From Spirochaetia bacterium UBA2205 (GTDB lineage: Bacteria; Spirochaetota; UBA4802; UB4802), in the NCBI GenBank assembly GCA_002328585.1, contig DCUV01000060.1, forward strand, positions 62,001-126,000: 64,000 nucleotides of DNA. Reading direction: 5' to 3'. A program made the translations under genes and the position numbers. The notes beneath the pieces are model-generated. The model saw only the letters and a program-made list of their open reading frames with translations. It ran no database searches and was not told the DNA's origin. Below, one piece after another: positions 1 to 9,772 of the stretch (position 1 is the first letter of the stretch; each line of letters opens with the position of its first letter).

Positions 1-491
1 GTGATATTGAAGGGCTTCATATAGGGATTGTTGGCGATATACTCCATTCACGGGTAGCGCGTTCAAATATGGAGATATTCAAGCGGCTGGGAGCCAGGGT
101 AAGTTTAATTGGGCCGCCTACATTGGTACCGGATGAATTTACCATGTATGCTGTGGATATCTACTATGATTTGAATACTATTTTACCACAGCTTGATGTT
201 GTTTATATGTTACGAATACAGCGTGAACGTCAACAGGGGTCATTCTTCCCTTCTATTCATGAATACCATAAACGTTTTGCTTTAACCAATGAAAGGTTAA
301 AGCGATGTAAAAACAATGTTATTGTTATGCATCCGGGTCCCATCAACCGAGGGATAGAAATTGACGATGAGGTTGCCGATAGCCCCTACTCTATCATCAA
401 TGAACAGGTTACCAATGGAGTAGCGGTACGGATGGCAATATTTTATTTATTAGCTGGCGGAGCGCCACTTGATGAAAAAGAGGTAGAATAA
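1..491 (+). CDS. pyrB: Aspartate carbamoyltransferase catalytic chain, 3' part
   Basis: Catalyses carbamoyl phosphate + aspartate to carbamoyl aspartate, the first committed step of pyrimidine synthesis. The frame is open from base 3 to the window edge, so the gene begins upstream; about 162 C-terminal residues are visible. Seen: GIVGDILHSRVARSN at the start, the RIQRERQ stretch, and HPGPINRGIEI near the end, all typical of the aspartate-binding half of PyrB. The apparent ATG at 69 is internal, because family sequence continues upstream of it. The stop TAA overlaps the pyrC start by one base (TAATG), so the two genes are translationally coupled. No regulatory pyrI is visible here. Confidence 0.95.
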   Translation, partial: DIEGLHIGIVGDILHSRVARSNMEIFKRLGARVSLIGPPTLVPDEFTMYAVDIYYDLNTILPQLDVVYMLRIQRERQQGSFFPSIHEYHKRFALTNERLKRCKNNVIVMHPGPINRGIEIDDEVADSPYSIINEQVTNGVAVRMAIFYLLAGGAPLDEKEVE

Positions 492-1768
492 TGACATTGC
501 TCATTAAAAATGGTAGAGTCATTGATCCCTTATCTAAACTTGACAGATACTGTGATATCCTGATTAATGAAGGGACTATTGTCGCCATCGATACCAATAT
601 AAAACAACAAAGAAATATACAGATAGTTGATGCTCAGGATTGTATTGTTCTTCCTGGTCTTGTTGACATGCATGTCCATTTTAGAGAGCCAGGGCGCGAA
701 GATGTTGAAACGATTGCAGGTGGATCAACGGTGGCTGCAAAATCAGGGTATACCAGCGTATGTACAATGCCCAATACAAATCCGGTCATTGATAGTCAGG
801 CACTTGTGCGATATATAAAAAAACAAGCTGAGTCCGGACCTATTAATGTGCATCCAATTGCTGCAATCACGAAAGGGTCGCTGGGAGAAGAACTATCTGA
901 AATGGGGGAACTCATTGAAGGTGGAGCAATTGCGTTTAGTGATGATGGCAAACCCGTTCTGAACTCCACAACGATGCGGCGGGCATTAGAATATTCAAGG
1001 ATGTTCAACGTTCCAATAATTACCCATGCCGAGGATTCAACATTGTCCAGTGGCGGAATAATGAATGAAGGTAATAATTCAATCTTCCTTGGATTAAAAG
1101 GAATCCCTAAAGAAGCTGAAGAAATAATGATAGCAAGGGATATATTGCTGGCACGGCTTACAAAAGGAAGATTGCACATTGCTCATGTATCCTCAAAAGG
1201 TTCATTGGATATTATTGCAATGGCTAAACAACATTCCCTGTCAGTGACCTGTGAAACAGCACCGCATTATTTTTCGTTAACTGATGATGCTATCGCAGAT
1301 CATCTGGCAATGGCAAAGATGAACCCTCCCTTACGGACAGAGGATGACCGAAAAGCAATCATTGAAGGATTGCGAACAGGGCTTATCGATGTCATTGCAA
1401 CCGATCACGCACCCCATTTATCACATGAAAAGATGCAGGAGATAGTATTTGCACCATTTGGTATCATAGGACTGGAAACTGCTGTACCATTGATTATTAC
1501 CATCCTGGTAAAAGAAAATGGTTTTGACTATTTACAGGCATTTGAAAAGGTAACCATTAATCCATGCAAAATTTTAGGTATCAACAGAGGATATATCAAA
1601 GAAGGTGCTATAGCCGACATAACAATAGTAAACCCGGGAAAGAAGGTTATTGTTGATAACAATTTTATCATTTCACGATGTAAAAATACCCCATTTTTAG
1701 GCAGGGAATTTTTTGGATTGGTTACCCATACAATCTGCAATGGAAAGATTGTTTACCCATTCAGGTAA
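491..1768 (+). CDS. pyrC: Dihydroorotase (class I)
   Basis: Cyclises carbamoyl aspartate to dihydroorotate, the third step of pyrimidine synthesis, using a metal-dependent amidohydrolase barrel. The 425-aa length is normal for the class I enzyme. Visible motifs: DMHVHFREPG with the metal-binding His pair at about residues 61 and 63, MPNTNPV, HAED near residue 179, and ATDHAPH near residue 305. The start overlaps the pyrB stop by one base, so both are made from one pyrBC transcript. The 3' end overlaps the convergent SGNH hydrolase gene by 8 bases, and no terminator hairpin separates them. Confidence 0.96.
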   Translation: MTLLIKNGRVIDPLSKLDRYCDILINEGTIVAIDTNIKQQRNIQIVDAQDCIVLPGLVDMHVHFREPGREDVETIAGGSTVAAKSGYTSVCTMPNTNPVIDSQALVRYIKKQAESGPINVHPIAAITKGSLGEELSEMGELIEGGAIAFSDDGKPVLNSTTMRRALEYSRMFNVPIITHAEDSTLSSGGIMNEGNNSIFLGLKGIPKEAEEIMIARDILLARLTKGRLHIAHVSSKGSLDIIAMAKQHSLSVTCETAPHYFSLTDDAIADHLAMAKMNPPLRTEDDRKAIIEGLRTGLIDVIATDHAPHLSHEKMQEIVFAPFGIIGLETAVPLIITILVKENGFDYLQAFEKVTINPCKILGINRGYIKEGAIADITIVNPGKKVIVDNNFIISRCKNTPFLGREFFGLVTHTICNGKIVYPFR

Positions 1769-2519
1769 ATAGCTCTTGTAAAGCTAATGACATGATATAG
1801 TATCCCTCTTCGGTTGGATGCACTCCATCAAACTGTACTAGCTCATTTAATGGTGTGCCCTTTTTTACTGCATCTTCCCAGTACTGATGAGTCATTGCAA
1901 TAGGAAGATGGTACTCTCTTGCTATGGTTATCAGCATATCATAAAATGTGTATGCATGCTGTGCTTCTGGAGAATCACCAAACCATACTGAGGTAATGAT
2001 AATGATATCACACTGTATTTTTTGTTGTATGGTACTTATAATTGCCCGTATATAGTTGCCAAAAATATCTGGTGTATAGCCATACACACAATCATTCAAA
2101 GCAAACTGGATAAGAACACAATCAGGATTATAGGGGATCACATCATACCCTACCCTGTGTAATCCACCATCTGCCGTATCGCCGGGAACACCTTTATTGA
2201 AGATTGTTATGGTAGCTCCAGGATATTGAATTTTTAAAAAATCATAAAAATAATCTACATATCCTGTATCAACCATCCATCCATAGGTTAAAGAATCGCC
2301 TAATGCCACAATAGTGACAGGTTCACCTTTTTTAAGCTTGTTTATAGTGTTAACTGGTTTTACCATATGCAACAATGTATCACAGGGAGTGGCTATAAAC
2401 AATAATTGAATCATAAAAAATATACGACATAAAAAGCAAAAATTTTTATGGGCGATAGTTACCGGTGATATATTTTCTGAAAAAAATGAACTATACATTT
2501 TTGATGAGTTTATGAGCAC
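1761..2519 (-). CDS. SGNH/GDSL-family hydrolase
   Basis: A small serine esterase or lipase-like hydrolase. Blocks of the SGNH fold are present: ALGDSLTYG (nucleophile Ser near residue 76 of the longest frame), NKGVPGDTADG (block II Gly), FALNDC (block III Asn) and DGVHPTEEGY (Asp and His of the triad). The substrate cannot be told; lysophospholipase, thioesterase and carbohydrate esterase members share this layout. The start is uncertain. No strong Shine-Dalgarno precedes the first Met, M36 or M52, and the conserved part begins only near residue 62. The hydrophobic stretch at residues 33-50 could be part of a signal sequence. The gene is monocistronic and convergent with pyrC. Confidence 0.85.
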   Translation of the reverse strand: MLINSSKMYSSFFSENISPVTIAHKNFCFLCRIFFMIQLLFIATPCDTLLHMVKPVNTINKLKKGEPVTIVALGDSLTYGWMVDTGYVDYFYDFLKIQYPGATITIFNKGVPGDTADGGLHRVGYDVIPYNPDCVLIQFALNDCVYGYTPDIFGNYIRAIISTIQQKIQCDIIIITSVWFGDSPEAQHAYTFYDMLITIAREYHLPIAMTHQYWEDAVKKGTPLNELVQFDGVHPTEEGYYIMSLALQELFT

Positions 2520-2821
2520 AAAGTCTTGATAAAAACATTCTTATGAATGTTTATAATACAGAAAAATGTGGTTGTTAAAAGCACCGAACATTAAATATGC
2601 TTGAAAAATTACAGATGTTAATTTTAAGTCTTAATTACTTTGTTCATCTTTTTTAGGTGAATATTCAAAAGTATGGGAATGATTGTATCATATCCTTGTT
2701 TAATAAGTATTTCAACAAGAATCGTTGTAAATCTTAGCAAATATTTTCATTATACATGCAATGGGAGTATTATTATAAAGCAAAGTTAAGGCAACATACT
2801 ATTAATCATTGAGGTTGTAGC
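2520..2821. other. Intergenic spacer, 302 bp
   Basis: AT-rich spacer between two divergent genes. I see no gene. A small inverted repeat (AAACATTC / GAATGTTT) sits near 2534-2552. The SDR gene has only a weak GAGG ribosome site just before its ATG. Promoters for both flanking genes should lie here, but no clear -35/-10 pair stands out. Confidence 0.5.
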
Positions 2822-3595
2822 ATGGATATTACTAATAAGCGTGTATTACTTACTGGCGGATCGTCAGGAATTGGAAAAGCAATTATCGATGAATTGCATG
2901 GGTTTAATACATCAATAGTTGTGGGTGATCTTAACCCTGAGGCTATACAGCACCATGCAAACATTACTGCCATTTACTGTGATGTGAGTAAACAAAAAGA
3001 TATTGATGCTTTGTTTAAAAAGGCACTTGCTATCATGGGTGGAATTGACCTGTGCATAGCTAATGCAGGATTTGCCTATTATGAAAAAATAGAAAGTGTA
3101 GATTACGAGCATATACAAAAGATTGTTACTGTAAATTATATAGCACCCATCTATTGTTTAGAAAAGATGATTGAAATTAATAAGGGCAAAAAATTCAGTG
3201 TTGCGTTTACCGCTTCAGCAATGGCAAAACTCCCTTTACCGGGTTATGCACTCTATTCTGCTACAAAAGCTGCTTTAGATGGATTTGCTCATTCATTCAA
3301 TTTTGAAAAGGATAGCAATGTCCATCTTTTGATTGTATATCCTATTGCAACAAAGACAAAATTTTTTGCAACGGCTGGTAACAATATACCGGTGCCATTC
3401 CCAACACAAACGCCTGAAAGAGTTGCAAAGGAGGTAATAAAAGGTTTACAAAACGAAAAACGATATGTTTTCCCTTCAAAGCTTTTCAGAGGCATGATGA
3501 TAGTCAACAGGTTCCTGCCTTTAGTGCTGTATTGCTATGTAAAGGTTGAGCAGTATACATTGAAAAAGTGGCTTAAGTATGCAAATGGTCAATGA
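2822..3595 (+). CDS. Short-chain dehydrogenase/reductase
   Basis: NAD(P)-dependent oxidoreductase of the classical SDR family, 257 aa. Seen: nucleotide-binding TGGSSGIGKA at residues 11-20, ANAGFAY (family NNAG motif), a Ser in SAMAKLPLPGY, and catalytic YSATK (YxxxK). The Asp in VVGDLNP after the second strand favours NAD over NADP. The C-terminal tail of about 40 residues has a hydrophobic segment (MMIVNRFLPLVLYCYV), which suggests membrane association as in some lipid-acting SDRs. The substrate is unknown. The stop overlaps the next ATG (ATGA), so it is coupled to the downstream HAD phosphatase. Confidence 0.88.
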   Translation: MDITNKRVLLTGGSSGIGKAIIDELHGFNTSIVVGDLNPEAIQHHANITAIYCDVSKQKDIDALFKKALAIMGGIDLCIANAGFAYYEKIESVDYEHIQKIVTVNYIAPIYCLEKMIEINKGKKFSVAFTASAMAKLPLPGYALYSATKAALDGFAHSFNFEKDSNVHLLIVYPIATKTKFFATAGNNIPVPFPTQTPERVAKEVIKGLQNEKRYVFPSKLFRGMMIVNRFLPLVLYCYVKVEQYTLKKWLKYANGQ

Positions 3596-4254
3596 TTATG
3601 GGTATTGCCGGTGTTATCTTTGATCTGGACGGTACCCTTCTTGATACCATTGAAGACTTAGCCAACAGTGCTAATAAAGTATTAGCGCATTATGGTTTTG
3701 CCACTCATGACATAGAACAATATAAGCAATTTGTTGGTGATGGCATGGAGATGCTGATTCAGCGGGCTATTGGCAACAGTTCAGTATCGTACCTTAATGA
3801 TATGGTGGCATCATTAAAAGAAGAGTATGCCAAAAGCTGGTTTGTCACTACAAAACCATATACAGGCATTGAACAGGTTTTAGAGGAGCTATCGCACAAA
3901 AAAATAAAAATTTCTGTCCTTTCAAATAAAGCTCATGAGTTTACTGTTACCATGGTACAGTACTTTTTCCCCACCATACATTTTACAAGCATTATGGGCT
4001 TGCAGGATGGGATGCCTCCTAAACCAAACCCTTGCGGAGCACTGTATATAGCCCAAATAATGGCGGTTGAACCAGAACATGTTGCATTTATTGGTGATTC
4101 AGGAACGGATATTGAGGTAGCGCATAGAAGCAACATGTACAGTATTGCGGTAAGCTGGGGATACAGACCGATTGCGTTACTGCAACAACACTATCCTGAC
4201 GCGATAGCTCATATACCTGACGATATACTTACCATGATAGAAAAGCATGCGTAA
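3592..4254 (+). CDS. HAD-family phosphatase, phosphoglycolate phosphatase-like
   Basis: 220-aa haloacid-dehalogenase hydrolase with an alpha-helical cap. Motif I FDLDGTLLDT holds the nucleophile Asp, motif II is SNKAHEF, the conserved Lys is in PPKPNP, and motif IV is GDSGTDIEVA. This arrangement and length match Gph/PgmB-type enzymes that remove phosphate from phosphoglycolate, pyrophosphate or sugar phosphates; the substrate cannot be fixed from sequence. The gene overlaps the SDR stop by 4 bases (ATGA). Translation could begin at the first ATG or at the third codon (MGIAG). It is convergent with guaB 14 bp downstream. Confidence 0.88.
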   Translation: MIMGIAGVIFDLDGTLLDTIEDLANSANKVLAHYGFATHDIEQYKQFVGDGMEMLIQRAIGNSSVSYLNDMVASLKEEYAKSWFVTTKPYTGIEQVLEELSHKKIKISVLSNKAHEFTVTMVQYFFPTIHFTSIMGLQDGMPPKPNPCGALYIAQIMAVEPEHVAFIGDSGTDIEVAHRSNMYSIAVSWGYRPIALLQQHYPDAIAHIPDDILTMIEKHA

Positions 4255-4268
4255 TGTGCAATGTCACC

Positions 4269-5765
4269 TTACAGATACTTTGGCTCTTTATACGAATAAA
4301 CAGTATGAACTCCACCTTCTATTTGTGCTGATAACGAACGCAGCTCAAAACGCAATTCTTCTTTATACAGTTTATCATGAAGCGTTGCAATAGTTTTTAT
4401 ACCCATATCCTGAAATGCATGCTTCAAACCCTGCACAAGATAGGGAACATATTCAAAGAGTGGTCCTTTGTCTACAACCGCTCCGGAAACGCCCTGTGCT
4501 ACCATAATTTTGGAATCTTCAGCAAAGTATCGTTTTGCGCCGCCTTTTTCCATAGCTTCAAGGGATGCCATTCCCCGATAGCGCTTAAGGCGTATGCCGT
4601 TTTCATAAAAATATTCGCCAGGAGCTTCTTCTGTTCCTGCAAACATAGACCCCATCATAGCGGTGGAAGCACCCAGTGATAATGCTTTTGCAATATGTCC
4701 AATAGTAGCAATGCCACCATCAGCTATTGTGGGTATATTATAATCTCGGGCAAATTTGCTGCAACGGTACACTGCTGTTGCCTGCGCGCGTCCTACCGCC
4801 ATGGTAACCTGTGTTGTGCATATTGATCCGGGACCCATACCTATCCTGAGTGCATCGGCACCGGCTTTAATTAGATTTTCACACTGTGCAACAGTCACTA
4901 CATTGCCTGCAACTACATCAAGATCAGGGTATTTCTTCTTTATATATTTAATCATTTCAACCTGATATATTGAATTGCCCTGAGCAGCATCAATGATGAC
5001 AACATTAACACCAGCTTTTATAAGTTCTTGAAGACGTTCTTTGGATTCATCCTTTGTTGAAATAGCAGCACCAACCATTAATTGCTTTTTTTCATCCTTA
5101 GAAGCAAAAGGGAATTCTTTATTGGTAACAAGGTCATTTCTGCTCATCAAGGCTACAAGTCTTCCCTCATTATCCACTATTGGCAGTTTTCCTTTTTTTG
5201 ATTGTTTCAGTATTTCATTTGCTTGTGCCAGAGTTATGCCTACACCTGCAGTGACAAGATTGGTAGTCATTACCTCTTTCAATTTTTTTGTTCTATCTGT
5301 TTCAAAATCTATATCACGATTAGTAACAATGCCTACAAGTCTGGAATTAAGTTTACCATCAGCAGTGATTGGTATGCCTGAAAAACCATGCTTTTCTCTG
5401 ATTTCATCAATATGTGCTATGGTATGTTCAGGCGAAAGCACCACTGGATCAGTGATAAAACCGTTTTCATATCGTTTTACTTTTCTAACATGTGCAACCT
5501 GCTCTTCAATCGTATTATTATAATGAATTATTCCTATCCCACCTAACAAAGCCAGGCTAATTGCCATTTTAGATTCGGTCACCGTGTCCATAGGACTTGA
5601 TACTAAGGGGCGTTTTAATGTTACATTGCGTGTAAATTTTGTTTCCAGATCAACATCATCAGGGTTAAAATCAATATAACCTGGAAGTATGATAAAATCA
5701 TTATATGAAAGCCCTTGAGTAGAATTTAGAAGTTCTTCGGCTGAATAGCCATCTTTTGATTTCAT
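4269..5765 (-). CDS. guaB: Inosine-5'-monophosphate dehydrogenase
   Basis: Oxidises IMP to XMP, the rate-limiting step of guanine nucleotide synthesis. The protein is 498 aa with the full family layout: N-terminal barrel half ([24 protein letters not shown]), a CBS pair at about residues 90-210, then the rest of the barrel with [16 protein letters not shown] and [11 protein letters not shown] containing the catalytic Cys. C-terminal flap residues [10 protein letters not shown] are present. The start is the ATG at 5765, preceded by TTGAGGTACTGT (GAGGT ribosome site); a longer in-frame TTG overlaps that site and is unlikely. The gene stands alone on the minus strand. Confidence 0.97.
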   Translation of the reverse strand: MKSKDGYSAEELLNSTQGLSYNDFIILPGYIDFNPDDVDLETKFTRNVTLKRPLVSSPMDTVTESKMAISLALLGGIGIIHYNNTIEEQVAHVRKVKRYENGFITDPVVLSPEHTIAHIDEIREKHGFSGIPITADGKLNSRLVGIVTNRDIDFETDRTKKLKEVMTTNLVTAGVGITLAQANEILKQSKKGKLPIVDNEGRLVALMSRNDLVTNKEFPFASKDEKKQLMVGAAISTKDESKERLQELIKAGVNVVIIDAAQGNSIYQVEMIKYIKKKYPDLDVVAGNVVTVAQCENLIKAGADALRIGMGPGSICTTQVTMAVGRAQATAVYRCSKFARDYNIPTIADGGIATIGHIAKALSLGASTAMMGSMFAGTEEAPGEYFYENGIRLKRYRGMASLEAMEKGGAKRYFAEDSKIMVAQGVSGAVVDKGPLFEYVPYLVQGLKHAFQDMGIKTIATLHDKLYKEELRFELRSLSAQIEGGVHTVYSYKEPKYL

Positions 5766-6028
5766 ACAGTACCTCAAAAAGTATAAAGCGTTATATTTTT
5801 AATAGTAGAGTTCAATATACAAGACATAACGTAATTATATATGATATAGCATTGTTTAGGATTTATTTCAATATTTGCTCTATAATTATTTCAATATAAT
5901 GAACAATCAAAAATATGGGTACATCTGCACCATAATTTTTATTCAGATCAAAATCTGATTCAGGTATTTTACACAACTGCTCTTTGTCGATAAAAAATTT
6001 TGAAAAATAAAGTTGTATACCCATAAAT

Positions 6029-7378
6029 TTATTGAGGCAGCAATAGTTTTGTCAACTCAACAATGGAAGTAATGGGGATTAATGTTGTTGCAACATCCTG
6101 TATTGACATTTCGTTAATATTATTTTTAGATAAAATAATGGAAGTAATCCCGGAATTGGTAAATTCTGTTATTCTACGGAGTACGTGGCTAACAGGGCGT
6201 ATCTGACCGGATAGTGACAGCTCTCCAATAATACCAGTTGAATGTGGTATAGCAAAATTTTTTAAGCTTGATATAATCGCTGCTGCAATGGCTAAATCAC
6301 ATGAGGTATCGTCAACCGCAAAGCCTCCTGCAACATTAATAAATATATCAAATGAGCTGAGCGACAGCTTGACATGTTTCTCAATAACTGCCACCAATAG
6401 ATTAAGCCTATTTACATCAAATCCATCTGCCATCCTTCGGGGATTGGTAAAGCTTGTTGCAGTAACCAGAGATTGTACTTCAAAAAGAATGGTTCGGGTT
6501 CCTTCAATAGTGGCGCTTATGACGCTTCCAGGGAAACTTGCCTTTTGCGACTGCACAAATAATTTGTTTTTATCTTTTACCTCTATTAAACCTTGTGAGG
6601 TCATGATAAAAAGAGCTATCTCATTGATTGAACCAAAACGGTTTTTGAAAGAGCGCAATATGCGATAGTCACGGGTAAAATCTCCTTCAAAATATAAAAC
6701 AGTATCCACAATATGCTCCAGCACCTTTGGACCTGCAATGGAACCATCCTTGGTAATATGCCCAATGAGCACAATACAGGTTCCCGTTTGTTTGGCAATT
6801 TCCGTAAGTTTTGATGCAGTGTAACGTATCTGGCTTACTGAACCAACAGGTGAACTAATCTCTGATGAGTAGAGTGTTTGTATGGAGTCGATAATAACAA
6901 GCTGAGGACGGTTTGTTTTTATTAATGATTCTATATGGTCAATATTGGTAACTGATGAGATGTGAATTTTTTCAGGCTTAATCTGTAACCGGCATGAACG
7001 CAGGTATATCTGCTGCATGGTTTCTTCACCGGAACAATACAGGGTGGCAAGCTGTTGTGCTATCTGTAACGCTAAAGTGGATTTCCCAATACCCGGTTCG
7101 CCCCCTAAAAGCAGTATTGAGCCGGGGACAATCCCACCGCCGCATACCAGGTCAAATTCGTGTATACCGGTTCCTATGCGATTTATTTGCTTTGAGTGCA
7201 TCTCTGAAAGCGGATGTATGGAATTTTCAAAAGGGATTTCATTTTTTTGTGTAATTGTCTCCGATAGTTCCTCAACAATGGTATTCCACTGAAGACATTC
7301 AGGGCAACGTCCCAACCACTTTTGAAAGGTTGCACCGCACTCATTGCAAACAAAAATTGATTTAAGTTTTTTTGCCAT
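6029..7378 (-). CDS. radA: DNA repair protein RadA (Sms)
   Basis: RecA-like ATPase that drives branch migration during recombinational repair. 449 aa in standard order: N-terminal C4 zinc finger (CNECGATFQKWLGRCPEC), Walker A GGEPGIGKSTLAL, the RadA-specific KNRFGS motif near residue 245, and a C-terminal Lon-protease-like domain starting around residue 290 that carries no obvious protease dyad. The upstream gene mlaD ends only 2 bp before the ATG, so both share a transcript. In many Firmicutes radA neighbours disA and yacL; here a YacL-like PIN/TRAM gene exists 38 kb away. Confidence 0.96.
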   Translation of the reverse strand: MAKKLKSIFVCNECGATFQKWLGRCPECLQWNTIVEELSETITQKNEIPFENSIHPLSEMHSKQINRIGTGIHEFDLVCGGGIVPGSILLLGGEPGIGKSTLALQIAQQLATLYCSGEETMQQIYLRSCRLQIKPEKIHISSVTNIDHIESLIKTNRPQLVIIDSIQTLYSSEISSPVGSVSQIRYTASKLTEIAKQTGTCIVLIGHITKDGSIAGPKVLEHIVDTVLYFEGDFTRDYRILRSFKNRFGSINEIALFIMTSQGLIEVKDKNKLFVQSQKASFPGSVISATIEGTRTILFEVQSLVTATSFTNPRRMADGFDVNRLNLLVAVIEKHVKLSLSSFDIFINVAGGFAVDDTSCDLAIAAAIISSLKNFAIPHSTGIIGELSLSGQIRPVSHVLRRITEFTNSGITSIILSKNNINEMSIQDVATTLIPITSIVELTKLLLPQ

Positions 7379-7380
7379 GA

Positions 7381-8256
7381 TTATTTTTTTTGTTTAAAAA
7401 GCAGTAATGACGGATCTTTCTCAAGCCTTGAGAATAACTCTTTTGCTGAGATTGAGGCATCACGGATGTTTGTATATATCTCCTCATCATAAAGAAATTT
7501 TCCCATTGTACCTCTACCTTTTTCAAGGCGATATGCAATCTTATTTATACTTGTTGTCAGTTCTGATAAATTTTGCAGGGTAATGGTTATATCTTCACGA
7601 TTTTTTTCGGATATATACGCCATATTTTTGGAAATGACATTCATCTGCTGCATAAATTGTTGTAGCTGTTGTGAAAATGTTGTAATAGCTGTACGTGCAG
7701 TACCAACCGATTGGCGCACATCATAACGGTTTTCATCAACCATTTTATTAAGATTAGCAACAAATTTATTTGAATTTTGAAAAATTTCGGCAAGTATCTG
7801 TGCACCGCTTTTATCCTGCATAAAACTTTGAAAAGTTTGCAGCATCTGGTCAAAGCTTGCCGGGTCAATACCATATTTTATGTCGCCTTCTTTCAGGAAA
7901 CCTATATCTTCTTGCAATGGAGGTATAACAACATTGATATATTTTTCGCCAATAACCCCCGAGGTAAAAATGGAAAAGGTAGCTGCTTTTGATAATCGGT
8001 AACCTTTATCAATCCACACTACGACATCAGTCTTTTCACCGGTTTGTCGTATTTCATCTACATATCCTATCTTTATACCACCTGCAATTTTAACCGGCGC
8101 ACCAACTCTCAGATCATTTAAAAACCCAAAATACACATGTATACGATACCCTTTTTGAGATATATTAAATTTGGTCAAAAGCCCTACCAGAATAACAAAA
8201 AGGGTGAAGCTTATCATAACCATGAACCCAACTCTTGCTTCATTACTCATCCGCAT
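7381..8256 (-). CDS. MCE/MlaD-family lipid-binding protein
   Basis: Periplasmic substrate-binding component of the type that feeds phospholipids to MlaFE-like ABC transporters. 291 aa: one N-terminal membrane anchor (VGFMVMISFTLFVILVGLLTKF), one MCE domain (about residues 38-120, with LRVGAPVKIAGGIKIGYVDEI and VIGEKYINVV), then a long helical C-terminal region like that of MlaD homologues that build helical barrels. The start is ATG 8256, preceded by GGAGGTTTAT. The usual permease and ATPase partners (mlaE, mlaF) are not in the window; its only operon partner is radA. It could act with transporter genes elsewhere. Confidence 0.9.
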   Translation of the reverse strand: MRMSNEARVGFMVMISFTLFVILVGLLTKFNISQKGYRIHVYFGFLNDLRVGAPVKIAGGIKIGYVDEIRQTGEKTDVVVWIDKGYRLSKAATFSIFTSGVIGEKYINVVIPPLQEDIGFLKEGDIKYGIDPASFDQMLQTFQSFMQDKSGAQILAEIFQNSNKFVANLNKMVDENRYDVRQSVGTARTAITTFSQQLQQFMQQMNVISKNMAYISEKNREDITITLQNLSELTTSINKIAYRLEKGRGTMGKFLYDEEIYTNIRDASISAKELFSRLEKDPSLLLFKQKK

Positions 8257-8518
8257 ATAAACCTCCCAATGAAGGATGATTGTATCCAATATACTTAATT
8301 TCAATATTATTCAACCATTATTCATATTGAGAAATAAAAATATTAATTATTATTTAAAGATAAAAAATAATGTATAAAATGATTGAAAAAAAGAGCAGTA
8401 TATTTATAAGCAAATAGTCAGTTGTATAATTTGCCAAACAATAATGCGGATTGTATTTCTTATGATATTCTTACCTGAGCAATGGCAATGTTCATCTATT
8501 TTTATAAAGAGGTAGCCA

Positions 8519-9772
8519 ATGAGATATCTGGTGATTGGTTCTGGTGGGCGTGAACATGCAATAGCATGGAGATTATTACATGATGGAAGTGCCACTGAAG
8601 TGTATGTAGCACCTGGTAATGGCGGGATTGATGATAGGTACAGGGTTGCCATAGCAATCAATGATTTTGAGTCAATGTATACTTTTTGTAAAAGCAAAAG
8701 TATTGATGTCGTTGTTGTTGGTCCTGAAGCCCCGCTTGTCAATGGTATTGTTGATTTTCTTCACAATAAAGGTATACGTGTTTTTGGTCCCACAGCAAAG
8801 GCTGCACAACTAGAAGGAAGCAAGCTATTTGCAAAGTACATCATGCAAAAATATAATGTTCCTACTGCTCAATTCAGAGAATTTAAAGATAAAAACGATT
8901 TATTGCACTATATTGAATCGCTTACTGAATATCCAATAGTTATAAAGCTGGATGGGCTTGCTGCTGGTAAGGGTGTTGGCGTGTGCAATACAAAACATGA
9001 TGCTATACAGTTTATTAATACTATGGTAAACCATGACACAAGGGTGTTTGTTGAGGATTTTTGCGCTGGTGAGGAAGCCTCTGTATTAGGAATCAGTGAC
9101 GGGAATACCGTATTGCCATTCATAGCAGCACAGGATCATAAGCGAGCATTAGATAATGATGAAGGTCCAAATACAGGAGGAATGGGCGCCTATGCACCAG
9201 CACCAATAGTTGATAGCAGGATTTTAGGAAGGGTTCATAGAGAGATTTTACAGCCGGTTATTCAGGGGATGAATAAAGAAGGTATCCCTTTTGCAGGGAT
9301 TTTGTATGCGGGCATTATCATCAAGGATGGAATGATTAAGGTGTTAGAATTTAATGTACGATTTGGTGATCCCGAAACACAGGTATTGCTGCCTCTTTTA
9401 AATGGCAAATTGGGTGATTATATCAATGCTGCAATAGATGGCACATTATCATCAACAAATCTTTCATTCCGGAATAAACACGCCATTACTGTTGTTTTAG
9501 CATCAGGTGGTTATCCTGGTTCATACTCAACAGGGCTACCAATACATGGATTAGACCAAATCCATAATGATATCCTTATATTTCATGCAGGTACAAAGCG
9601 TGAAGGCAATACTATTGTTACCAATGGGGGAAGGGTGCTCAATGTAACCGCCATTGCTGACAGCCTTGAGGAGGCATATAATAAAGTATATAGTGTAATA
9701 CCATTGCTATCGTTTGAGGGAATGCACTATAGAAAGGATATCGGATTCAGAGCTTTGAAAAAACGTGCGTAG
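8519..9772 (+). CDS. purD: Phosphoribosylamine-glycine ligase
   Basis: ATP-grasp enzyme joining glycine to phosphoribosylamine to give GAR in purine synthesis. 417 aa, normal length. Seen: N-terminal VIGSGGREHAIAWRL and VYVAPGNGGI, ATP-grasp region IVIKLDGLAAGKGVGVC, AQDHKRALDNDEGPNTGGMGAYAPAP, and FNVRFGDPETQVLLPLL with the metal-binding residues. The C-terminal FEGMHYRKDIGFRALK is the normal family end, so the gene is full length. The last 66 bases overlap the convergent YkgJ-type gene. A likely GAGG-type ribosome site (AAAGAGGTAGCCA) precedes the ATG. Confidence 0.96.
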   Translation: MRYLVIGSGGREHAIAWRLLHDGSATEVYVAPGNGGIDDRYRVAIAINDFESMYTFCKSKSIDVVVVGPEAPLVNGIVDFLHNKGIRVFGPTAKAAQLEGSKLFAKYIMQKYNVPTAQFREFKDKNDLLHYIESLTEYPIVIKLDGLAAGKGVGVCNTKHDAIQFINTMVNHDTRVFVEDFCAGEEASVLGISDGNTVLPFIAAQDHKRALDNDEGPNTGGMGAYAPAPIVDSRILGRVHREILQPVIQGMNKEGIPFAGILYAGIIIKDGMIKVLEFNVRFGDPETQVLLPLLNGKLGDYINAAIDGTLSSTNLSFRNKHAITVVLASGGYPGSYSTGLPIHGLDQIHNDILIFHAGTKREGNTIVTNGGRVLNVTAIADSLEEAYNKVYSVIPLLSFEGMHYRKDIGFRALKKRA

